44,635 nucleotides of DNA, taken from the NCBI GenBank assembly GCA_937951135.1, contig CALFCI010000117.1:1-44635 (forward strand), written 5' to 3'. The number at the start of each line of letters is the position of its first letter. Positions within the stretch are counted from its first letter, which is position 1. A model generated the notes under the pieces. It worked only from the letters and a program-made list of their open reading frames with translations. It was not told the DNA's origin and did not search any database. The translations under genes and the position numbers were made by a program. Source of the stretch: an uncultured Aquimarina sp. GTDB lineage: Bacteria; Bacteroidota; Bacteroidia; Flavobacteriales; Flavobacteriaceae. Positions 19,268 through 26,735 of this stretch are shown here, piece by piece.

Positions 19268-19885
19268 ATGAAATCCGTATTATTACACCCTATGTATTTT
19301 GGTTCCATAGCACAATATGCTGCTATTGCACAATCCGAACAGCTAAGCTTTGAAAACGAAGATAATTATCAGAAACAAACCTATAGAAACCGCACCTATA
19401 TTTATGGTGCTAATGGAAAATTATTACTTACGGTCCCTGTAAAGGACAATACAAAAAATGGTAAAAATCGGTATACTGATATCAAAATCGAAAATGAATT
19501 TCAATGGCAAAAATTACATTGGAAATCTTTAGAATCTGCGTATCGTACCTCTCCATATTTTGAATATTATGAAGATGACTTTGCTCCTTTATTTGAAAAA
19601 AAGAAAACCTTTCTATTAGACTTTAATTATGAGTGCATGCAAGTAGTACTAGAGTCCCTTCAATTGGACAGTGTATATACTAAAACCAGTACCTATCAGA
19701 AAATAACTAATGATCATACCGACCTACGTTCGCTAGTAAATGTAAAAACAACAACAGCAGAGCCTTCACCTTACATTCAAGTATTTTCAGAGAAATATGG
19801 ATTTATCCCCAACCTTTCTATTTTAGACTTACTCTTTAATGAAGGCACTAATGCATTGACATATTTAGAGCAACAGTCTTTATAG
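19268..19885 (+). CDS. WbqC family protein
   Basis: The 205-residue product begins VLLHPMYFGSIAQYAAIAQS and has QKQTYRNRTYIYGANG, LTVPVK, and WHTHWKSLESAY-like and PYFEYYEDDFAPLF segments (here LHWKSLESAYRTSPYFEYY). These are the recurrent blocks of the WbqC/YP_ family, often encoded near polysaccharide or core gene clusters. No catalytic function is established that I can state with confidence. The start ATG at 19268 follows the palindromic repeat directly. Confidence 0.85.
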   Translation: MKSVLLHPMYFGSIAQYAAIAQSEQLSFENEDNYQKQTYRNRTYIYGANGKLLLTVPVKDNTKNGKNRYTDIKIENEFQWQKLHWKSLESAYRTSPYFEYYEDDFAPLFEKKKTFLLDFNYECMQVVLESLQLDSVYTKTSTYQKITNDHTDLRSLVNVKTTTAEPSPYIQVFSEKYGFIPNLSILDLLFNEGTNALTYLEQQSL

Positions 19886-19973
19886 ATAATCTATTGTGTA
19901 TTGAAGCTCTTTAATCCAATTTTTCTTCTTTTTACTTTAAAAAATTTAAGTATTTTTAACTCAAACATATTTC

Positions 19974-20207
19974 ATGGATATAAAATTATGGCTCAAAGAG
20001 CGTATTGCTGAAGAAACTGATATTGCGATAAGCCAAATATCAGGTGACCAAGAATTTAGTGAATTTAATATGGATTCTTTATCGACACTGACTTTAGCTT
20101 TTGATCTAGAAGCACTTCTAGGTATAGAGGAACTAGACCCTACCGTTTTTTCGGAATATAACACTATTAACAAACTAGCTGCATGGATAGAACAGCGTCA
20201 AAAATAA
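19974..20207 (+). CDS. Acyl carrier protein of an accessory P450/MBOAT cassette
   Basis: The 77-residue acidic helical protein has the phosphopantetheine site NMDSL with Ser35. The surrounding helices (WLKERIAEETDI, LAFDLEALLGIEEL and the closing INKLAAWIE) fit the carrier-protein fold. It is not likely to be the fatty-acid-synthesis AcpP: its sequence departs from the AcpP pattern around the serine (DSLSTLTLAF rather than DSLDTVELVM), and it stands directly before a P450. Its end overlaps the P450 gene by 25 bases in another frame, so the two are probably translationally coupled. The role inferred is to carry the acyl or aminoacyl substrate for the P450 and membrane acyltransferase encoded next. 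Confidence 0.88.
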   Translation: MDIKLWLKERIAEETDIAISQISGDQEFSEFNMDSLSTLTLAFDLEALLGIEELDPTVFSEYNTINKLAAWIEQRQK

Positions 20208-21385
20208 TTTGGAGTCCTTATACCAAAGGATACTTTAACAACCCGTATATACATCTTAAAGAATGTCGAGAACAAAACCCTATTCACAAAGGGATTCATA
20301 AATCATGGATGTTTTTCACCTATAGTGATGTGAACTCAATCATACGATCTAATGAATTTGAAGCATCAGAACTAAGTAAATATTTAGTTGAAAAAGAACC
20401 ATATATCTTTAAAAACACAGATATATGTCCTTATCTATCTAAAGGGACTCAACAATGGCCAATGTACCTCAATGGAAATCCTCACAAAAATTCCAGAGCA
20501 ATCATGGGAAAGTCACTTCATACTGCGGATTTAACTACTATTATAACAGATGCAGTTCATCATACTAATCATAAATACCAAGATAGTACCGCCTTTGATT
20601 TGGTGAATTATTGTGGTTATTTTATTTTTTTAGTCACACAAAAATTATTTGGTTTTAAAGACTCTGAGTCTTATGAGGATATAAAAAAGTATTCTAATAT
20701 GTTGGCTCGAAGTCAAGACCTATTTATACCAAAGCAAGTATATACTGAAATTAATTCTTGGTTTTTATGGGGGAAAGATATTTTTCCTGAATCTATATAC
20801 AAAGAAAATATCACCAAATTAAGTGAAGATTTGGGGTTAAATTATACCGATGATGATATCTATTCGATATTATCAATTTCAACAATGGCTGCTTTTGAAA
20901 CGTCTAAAGACAACCTTACAATTGCTTTATATGAGATCCTAAAAGACCCTAAATTAATTCCTTCTATAGTAGATAGCAATACAAAAGGACTACACCTATT
21001 GATTGAAGAGTTATTTCGATATTCGTCTCCATTACAATACACCGTTAGAGTAAATAAAAAGGAATTCGCCCATAATGAGATTACTATTCCTGCAAACTCA
21101 AAATTATACTTATGCCTAGCTAGTGCCAATCGAGACCCTGAAAAATTTGAAAACCCAGATAGTATCATTCCAGATAGACAACACAATGAACACCTAGCTT
21201 TCGGTGGAGGAAATCATTTTTGTTTGGGAGCTCAAATTGCTCGACAGGAAATGAGACTATGTTTACAACCCATGGTTCAATTTTTAAAAAACTATACTAT
21301 CGATGAATCTGAAAACATAAAATGGGGAAAACAAATTTTTATGCGAACTGTAGAAGCATTACCATTAATTAAAAAACCGGTATAA
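20183..21385 (+). CDS. Cytochrome P450
   Basis: The 400-residue soluble bacterial-type P450 has all main signatures. The I-helix oxygen-activation motif is AAFETS at 236-241, the K-helix ExxR is E276 to R279, and the heme loop is FGGGNHFCLG at 340-349 with proximal Cys347. The start at 20183 lies within the ACP gene and gives the usual short lead-in before YFNNPYIHLKECREQNP. No ferredoxin or ferredoxin-reductase gene is in the window, so electrons must come from elsewhere. Its overlap with the ACP gene suggests, by analogy with BioI and amino-acid hydroxylases of peptide assembly lines, that the substrate is bound to the carrier. Reaction and substrate are unknown. Confidence 0.93.
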   Translation: MDRTASKIIWSPYTKGYFNNPYIHLKECREQNPIHKGIHKSWMFFTYSDVNSIIRSNEFEASELSKYLVEKEPYIFKNTDICPYLSKGTQQWPMYLNGNPHKNSRAIMGKSLHTADLTTIITDAVHHTNHKYQDSTAFDLVNYCGYFIFLVTQKLFGFKDSESYEDIKKYSNMLARSQDLFIPKQVYTEINSWFLWGKDIFPESIYKENITKLSEDLGLNYTDDDIYSILSISTMAAFETSKDNLTIALYEILKDPKLIPSIVDSNTKGLHLLIEELFRYSSPLQYTVRVNKKEFAHNEITIPANSKLYLCLASANRDPEKFENPDSIIPDRQHNEHLAFGGGNHFCLGAQIARQEMRLCLQPMVQFLKNYTIDESENIKWGKQIFMRTVEALPLIKKPV

Positions 21386-22771
21386 ATGATTAGTCTTAAT
21401 TTAGTCCTAATCATCTTATATATATTTTCTTCTGGCATACTGCTTTTCTTATTTACAGAGAAAAACCGTTGGAAAGCATTGCTAATTACCAGTCTATTGT
21501 TTTACTACCTACTGGTGGGGTATACCGTTATTTTATTAATAGGATTAGCCTATCTGATATATCGATTTAGCTTTAAAATAGAAAAAAAGCCTAATCTTAT
21601 TAGACTAGTAACTATAATCTTATTACTTCCTTTACTACTATCAAAAATCACAAATACAGATACTCATTTTGAAAACTACAACGCTAGAAACATATCCATT
21701 ACGGAATGGTTAAATTGGATTACTATATTTCAAGTCATTGGTTTATCTTATTTTACGTTTAATGGAATTAGTTATTTAGTTGATATCAAACGAAAATATA
21801 TTCAACCGGAAAAGAATTTTTTTTTCGTTTTATTATACCTTATCTATTTTCCAGCCATCTTTTCTGGGCCTCTCCATCGAGCAAAATATCTATTTTCTCA
21901 ATTTAAAACCATTCAAGTCTCTAATACCTCTATTTCCTGCGGAATGCGATTAATCTTATGGGGGTTATTTAAAAATATAGTACTTGCTCAAAGGATTTTC
22001 AACCTAATGACTTTTTTATTGGAATCAGATATCACTGGTTTCTATTACCTTATAACAGGTTTACTTTTTTTCCTATACTTATATTGTAACTTTAGTGCTT
22101 TCATTGATTTCTTTCAAGGAGTTTCCTTACTTTTTGGTATTCAGTTAAAAAACAATTTCAAAAACAGAGTGTATTTATCGGCATCTAGACAAGAATTTTG
22201 GAAAGGCTGGCATATTACACTTAATGAATGGTTTAGAGATTATTTTTTCTTTAGTATAGCTAAGCATGACAAAAAAAGAAGATATACAGACCTACTATTA
22301 CTCATCACATTTTTACTAATCGCGTTATGGCATGAGTTGTCAACTACATTAGTATTATGGGGTACGTTAAATGGGTTATGGATCATTTTTGAAAAAAAAA
22401 TAAATTTCAAAAAGTTTCCATTTCCAAAACTCCGAAAAGTCGTAGGCGTAGTATACCATCTTTTATTTTCATGTATACTCGCCCTGATTTTTATTTCTCC
22501 AGATGTCATTACTTTATTTGAAACAGTATTCATGTCTCCTTCCTTTTTTCCATTAGCAATACTAGAAAAACAAATTACTGCTATAATTATTATACTTTTA
22601 TGCTTTATCATAATGGACTATCATTATGATAAAGCTAAAGATTTAAGATTTGATAAATATATTGGTCATAAACCGCTTTGGATAAGATGGTTTATCTATA
22701 TAAAAATAGTAGTACTCATACTGCTGTTTGGATTAAGTGGAGGAATCGATAATTATTATATTCAATTCTAG
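21386..22771 (+). CDS. MBOAT family membrane O-acyltransferase
   Basis: The 461-residue protein begins on the base after the P450 stop. Many hydrophobic segments are visible. The MBOAT signature is FWKGWHITLNEWFRDYFFF (His276), and the likely catalytic histidine is His316 in ALWHELSTTLVLWGTLNG. The second conserved histidine that many AlgI-type proteins have in WGxxHG is Asn here. SYFTFNGISYLVDIKRK and FPAIFSGPLHRA match the DltB/AlgI blocks. DltB and AlgI move acyl groups across the membrane for O-acylation of teichoic acid or alginate. With a carrier protein and an SGNH partner next door, a similar role on a cell-surface acceptor is inferred. Confidence 0.92.
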   Translation: MISLNLVLIILYIFSSGILLFLFTEKNRWKALLITSLLFYYLLVGYTVILLIGLAYLIYRFSFKIEKKPNLIRLVTIILLLPLLLSKITNTDTHFENYNARNISITEWLNWITIFQVIGLSYFTFNGISYLVDIKRKYIQPEKNFFFVLLYLIYFPAIFSGPLHRAKYLFSQFKTIQVSNTSISCGMRLILWGLFKNIVLAQRIFNLMTFLLESDITGFYYLITGLLFFLYLYCNFSAFIDFFQGVSLLFGIQLKNNFKNRVYLSASRQEFWKGWHITLNEWFRDYFFFSIAKHDKKRRYTDLLLLITFLLIALWHELSTTLVLWGTLNGLWIIFEKKINFKKFPFPKLRKVVGVVYHLLFSCILALIFISPDVITLFETVFMSPSFFPLAILEKQITAIIIILLCFIIMDYHYDKAKDLRFDKYIGHKPLWIRWFIYIKIVVLILLFGLSGGIDNYYIQF

Positions 22772-22778
22772 AAATGGT

Positions 22779-23717
22779 ATGCAAATAAAACAGTCTTTAC
22801 TAAAATGTGGTGGTTTTCTTATCATTATTTCTAGTCTTATATTTATAACTAAGAAAAATAATCCCACCTCAGACAATCTTGATATTCTCAATGCCATACA
22901 AACGATAAAAAGCACAAATACGCCTTCATTCTATTTTATAGGTTCTAGTAGAGTGCAAAGAAGTATTAACCCTCAAATCATAACAACACATTTTAAGAAC
23001 ACATCTGTTCAAAACCTAGGCATTAGTGGTGCTACTTTTCTTTGTAATGCAATCATAGCAGATTACATTATAAGAAATCAAAGTCCAAAAGTAGTATTTA
23101 TTGAATTATCACCTATATTATCATCGTTTCCAAAACCTTTTATCGAGTTTATTGATGCTGTAAATATTGATATTTCCTCAGTGATAAGTACATTCCCAAA
23201 AAAAGAAAGTTTTCGAAAACAAGTTGAATTCAGAATGGAGCTACTCAATCAATATCTATTCAATACTATTTTAGTAAAAGAAGATATTAAAAAAATAATA
23301 GCTTATGATTCTCTAAGAAAAAATAATGCAACAACGATAGGGTTTACCACATCAAAAGAAAATAAATTTCACAATACCTCCTCATTTATCACTTTTAGTG
23401 AAATCATAACACCTCTAGATAAAAAACTAAATGATTACCAGAATTATATTAATCATTTAGTTACATTAGGAGCAAAAAAAAGAACCAAAGTTATATTTTT
23501 TTTACCGGTCACTTATAGAAAAGAAAAAGAGAAAGAAACAGTTATTTCTATGTATCAAAAGCTACCTGATAGCCTTAAAATCATGTATTCTAAAGAGTTC
23601 ATAAATGATATAACTAATGCCAAGTACCTATTAGACAAAAACCACTTTAACACAAAAGGTGCAACTGCCTATACCAATCTGCTCTGCCCTATTATTGAAC
23701 AATATCTACTACCATAA
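22779..23717 (+). CDS. SGNH-fold membrane-anchored protein, DltD/AlgJ-like partner
   Basis: From the ATG at 22779 the product is 312 residues, starting 8 bases after the MBOAT stop. An earlier GTG at 22737 is in frame but would overlap the MBOAT gene. An N-terminal hydrophobic anchor (residues 11-24) is followed by IGSSRVQRSINP with candidate nucleophile Ser56, NLGISGATFLCN (block II Gly/Asn region), VIFFLPVTYR, and the C-terminal DKNHFNTKG with Asp286 and His289 as the DxxH pair. This arrangement is typical of SGNH esterases and acyltransferases such as DltD and AlgJ/AlgX that act outside the membrane with an MBOAT protein. I did not recognise a narrower family. Confidence 0.82.
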   Translation: MQIKQSLLKCGGFLIIISSLIFITKKNNPTSDNLDILNAIQTIKSTNTPSFYFIGSSRVQRSINPQIITTHFKNTSVQNLGISGATFLCNAIIADYIIRNQSPKVVFIELSPILSSFPKPFIEFIDAVNIDISSVISTFPKKESFRKQVEFRMELLNQYLFNTILVKEDIKKIIAYDSLRKNNATTIGFTTSKENKFHNTSSFITFSEIITPLDKKLNDYQNYINHLVTLGAKKRTKVIFFLPVTYRKEKEKETVISMYQKLPDSLKIMYSKEFINDITNAKYLLDKNHFNTKGATAYTNLLCPIIEQYLLP

Positions 23718-23719
23718 CA

Positions 23720-24028
23720 ATGATTCAAACGCTCTTACACTACGGCTGTCATTTTATCATCCCCTTAGGCATTGCGTTATGGATATACCCTAAACGCTGG
23801 AAGTACGTATACCTTGTTTTTATAGGTAGTATGGCAATCGATTTAGATCATTTGTGGGCTACTCCTATTTTTGACTCCAGTCGATGTAGTGTGGGATTTC
23901 ATGCATTGCATAGCTACACTGCAATTGTAGTATACGGTATCTTACTTATCCCTAAACACACACGAATCATAGGAATCGCGTTACTGTGGCATATCATTAC
24001 AGACCAAATGGATTGCTGGATGATGTGA
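23720..24028 (+). CDS. DUF6122 family small membrane protein
   Basis: The 102-residue hydrophobic protein has about three membrane segments, the motif GSMAIDLDHLWATPIFD, and a histidine-rich continuation (GFHALHSY, LWHIITDQMDC). The Asp/His pattern resembles membrane metal-dependent hydrolases of the YdjM/LexA-binding type, but no activity is proven. It starts 2 bases after the SGNH gene stop, so it can be translated as part of that operon. I recall homologues lying next to WbqC and lepB in relatives that lack the cassette, so it may be the old neighbour of WbqC. It converges on the EEP gene at 24050. Confidence 0.8.
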   Translation: MIQTLLHYGCHFIIPLGIALWIYPKRWKYVYLVFIGSMAIDLDHLWATPIFDSSRCSVGFHALHSYTAIVVYGILLIPKHTRIIGIALLWHIITDQMDCWMM

Positions 24029-24049
24029 TACTCCTTATAAATTCCAATA

Positions 24050-25078
24050 TTATAATGTAATCTTGGTATAATTAGGATAATGATCCGAGAGGTCTAGAGT
24101 GAAGTTTTTAAAAGACAAAACCGTAGCAGACTCTGGAACTAAAATAAAATCAATTCGTGCAGGAAACCATTCAAAATTAAAGGTCTTCCCAAAACCTTTT
24201 CCCGCCTCTTTAAAACTGTCTTTTAATCCTTCTGAAATAAATGTATTGTATACATAAGAATATGCAGTATTATTAAAATCCCCCATCACCACTGTAGGAT
24301 ATGGAGATGTTTTCATGTGGGCAAGTACTTGCTCTGTTTGGGCTTGTTGCTTCTTAAAGGATCCCTGAATACTCTTTAACATCCGTTCGGAATCATCCTC
24401 ATCAAACGTTTCCATGTCCGAAATTTTTGAATTCAGTTTATGAGATTGCAAATGTACATTGTATATCCGGATTGTATCCGTTGGCGTTGCTATATCTGCA
24501 AAAATAGTATTATTTGCTGTGCTCTTAAAATTAAGTGTTCCTGAATTAATTATGGGAAACTTTGAAAAAACAACTAAAGCTATCTCCCCATTATCATTGT
24601 TATAATCATGGTATTCGTATGGATATTGTGTGAAATCAATATCTGGATTATCATAATACTCTTGCATACAAAAAACGGTAGGATCCTGTGTTTTTACAAA
24701 AGCAGAAATATCTTCAGGAATGGTATTCGACTCAATCCAATCAAACCGATTAAAACTATGTACGTTATAACTCATAAAAGACAAGCTATCTTCTTCGGTA
24801 TCTTCTATAGTAGTAGCATTCAACTTATATAATGAAAATACATGCGATATTCCTAATACTAGTACAATGAGCGACAACAACATCCGTTTGCTTAATAATA
24901 CTCCCCAATACAAAAAGAACAACATATTAATCACAATAAGCACCGGTACTGCTAAACTCAATACCGATAGTAAAGGAAATGCTTTGGGAGATACGTACGG
25001 CAGTAAATAGGATAACAACAATGCTAATGCTACCACCGAATTACAAATGAATATTAATTTATTCCATAATTTCCTCAT
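24050..25078 (-). CDS. Endonuclease/exonuclease/phosphatase (EEP) family membrane protein
   Basis: The 342-residue product has about three N-terminal membrane helices (residues 8-85), then an EEP catalytic domain. Motifs are MSYNVHSFNRFDW, FCMQEYYDNPD with the metal-binding Glu, VMGDFNN with the Asp/Asn pair, and the final DLSDHYP with the catalytic Asp-His. EEP proteins hydrolyse phosphodiesters or phosphomonoesters in DNA, RNA or lipids; this topology would place the domain on one membrane face. The substrate is unknown. It is last in the operon read from 28901. Confidence 0.88.
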   Translation of the reverse strand: MRKLWNKLIFICNSVVALALLLSYLLPYVSPKAFPLLSVLSLAVPVLIVINMLFFLYWGVLLSKRMLLSLIVLVLGISHVFSLYKLNATTIEDTEEDSLSFMSYNVHSFNRFDWIESNTIPEDISAFVKTQDPTVFCMQEYYDNPDIDFTQYPYEYHDYNNDNGEIALVVFSKFPIINSGTLNFKSTANNTIFADIATPTDTIRIYNVHLQSHKLNSKISDMETFDEDDSERMLKSIQGSFKKQQAQTEQVLAHMKTSPYPTVVMGDFNNTAYSYVYNTFISEGLKDSFKEAGKGFGKTFNFEWFPARIDFILVPESATVLSFKNFTLDLSDHYPNYTKITL

Positions 25079-25080
25079 GA

Positions 25081-25980
25081 CTATTCTTTACCCGCTTGAA
25101 ATAAAAATTCTTTTTCCTTCTTTGTCAAACTCTCATAACCGCTCTGACCAATCTTATCTAATATGCTATCAATCTCTGCCTGATTGCTTTTTCTTGAAGT
25201 CGAGCTCACACTCTTTTTTTTGGATGTTGATTTCGTTTTATCCTTTTTATAAACGGTACGTAATGGGCTTTTCGATTTAGGCTGAAACCATGATTCGATA
25301 GTGTTCAAAAAACGTTCAAAACCGGCACCAATATCTTTTCCCTTTCGAAATTGACTGGCATAGACATATCCAAACAATGCCCCTCCCAAATGTGCTAAAT
25401 GCCCTCCAGAATTCGTGCCTAAAGGAATTTGAACAATATCTAAAAGGATGAAAAAGCAAGCGATCCACCAAAATTTAATACTTCCCAAAAATAGCATCCG
25501 TATGGCTAGATTGGGTACATAGGTTGCAACTGCAACCAGAATTGCCATTACAGATGCCGAAGCCCCCACCAAATACCCTTGATCAACACTCGTAAAAGCT
25601 GGAAACAAATTATAGGCTCCCATAAACACTAATGCTCCCGAAATAGCGCCTAAGAGATATACCGTAAGGGTACGTTTTGCAGTAAAATACGTGATAAAAT
25701 AATGACCAGAAAAATACAATACAATCATATTTGACAGCAAATGCCATAGTCCTCCATGTAAAAAAGCATAGGTAATGATCGTCCAAGGTTTATACACATA
25801 CGCTCCTATTGATTTTGAAAAAAACAACCAACTTTCAATACTTGATTCTGAATATGAAAATAAAAAAGCTACCAACCGTACACCATACAGTAGGACAAAA
25901 GCCAAAACGTTAATTGCTATTAATCGCTCAATATTAGAGGCCGTTTTATATTTAATCTTAAGATCATTTATAGATATCAT
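25081..25980 (-). CDS. Rhomboid family intramembrane serine protease (second copy)
   Basis: The ATG at 25980 overlaps the stop of the upstream rhomboid as ATGA, so it is preferred over a TTG at 25989. The product is 299 residues with six predicted membrane segments. Rhomboid marks are FLHGGLWHLLSNM, the serine box LVGASASVMAI and the histidine in HLAHLGGALFGY. The Gly usual after the catalytic Ser is Ala here (GASA), which may alter activity. A ~90-residue basic tail follows (KSTSKKKSVSSTSRKS), ending in an LTKKEKEFL-type helix also seen in other flavobacterial rhomboids. Substrates are unknown. Confidence 0.9.
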   Translation of the reverse strand: MISINDLKIKYKTASNIERLIAINVLAFVLLYGVRLVAFLFSYSESSIESWLFFSKSIGAYVYKPWTIITYAFLHGGLWHLLSNMIVLYFSGHYFITYFTAKRTLTVYLLGAISGALVFMGAYNLFPAFTSVDQGYLVGASASVMAILVAVATYVPNLAIRMLFLGSIKFWWIACFFILLDIVQIPLGTNSGGHLAHLGGALFGYVYASQFRKGKDIGAGFERFLNTIESWFQPKSKSPLRTVYKKDKTKSTSKKKSVSSTSRKSNQAEIDSILDKIGQSGYESLTKKEKEFLFQAGKE

Positions 25981-26732
25981 CGATCCCAACGGTTTTTATT
26001 AAAAGAATTCTTTTTCCAATACCACATGGTTAAAAAGCCAATTACGGCACCACCAATATGCGCCCAATGCGCTACATTGGATGGCCCTAAAAGAGCTTGT
26101 CCCGTAATCCCACTATACAAATCTAAAAGAAAATAACCTCCAATAAGATATTTTGCTTTAATTGGAACTGGAATAAACATCAAATATAGGGGCAAATTAG
26201 GATACACTACCGCAAAAGCAGCAAGTACTCCAAAGATGGCTCCAGAAGCGCCAACCATAGGTGTTCTGTACGAATCAATCATATTTACTGTAGCTTCTTG
26301 ACTAATCCCTTCTTGTATTTGATATTGCCCATTCGCCAATGTATCTTGGATAAAGACTATGATTTCTTCTGGCGTATAGCCAATTGATATATACGCTTGA
26401 AAACCTGGATTAAACTGAAGGTAAGTAAACAACAACTGAAAGATAACAGCGCCTATACCCGCAGAAAAATAGATGAAGAGAAATTTCTTCTGCCCAATTG
26501 AGTTTTCCATGTGAGAACCAAACATATACAACGCAAACATATTAAAAAAGATATGTCCAGCATCGCCATGCATAAACATGTGCGTAATGACTTGCCAAAC
26601 CTGAAAATTCTCATTTTTAGGATACCATAATGCAAACAAATCTATTGCCGTATCTCCTAAACTAAGCGCTCCTACAAAAAAAATAACATTAATAATTAAT
26701 AGTGTTTTTACCGTATCTGTAATTCTTCCCAT
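25977..26732 (-). CDS. Rhomboid family intramembrane serine protease (first copy)
   Basis: The 251-residue membrane protein carries FMHGDAGHIFFNMFALYMFG, the canonical serine box VGASGAIFGVLAAF, and the catalytic histidine in HWAHIGGAVIGF. These support an active rhomboid protease that cuts membrane proteins within the bilayer. It starts 3 bases after the mutL stop and overlaps the second rhomboid by 4 bases, so translation is probably coupled. An insertion of about 50 residues (QAYISIGYTPEEIIVF and following) lies in the middle, as usual in this group. Confidence 0.93.
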   Translation of the reverse strand: MGRITDTVKTLLIINVIFFVGALSLGDTAIDLFALWYPKNENFQVWQVITHMFMHGDAGHIFFNMFALYMFGSHMENSIGQKKFLFIYFSAGIGAVIFQLLFTYLQFNPGFQAYISIGYTPEEIIVFIQDTLANGQYQIQEGISQEATVNMIDSYRTPMVGASGAIFGVLAAFAVVYPNLPLYLMFIPVPIKAKYLIGGYFLLDLYSGITGQALLGPSNVAHWAHIGGAVIGFLTMWYWKKNSFNKNRWDR

Positions 26733-26735
26733 GGC

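Noticed and set aside
22737-22778. GTG start for the SGNH protein
   Set aside because: It would overlap the MBOAT gene by 35 bases and add polar residues before the anchor; the ATG at 22779 gives a normal signal anchor.
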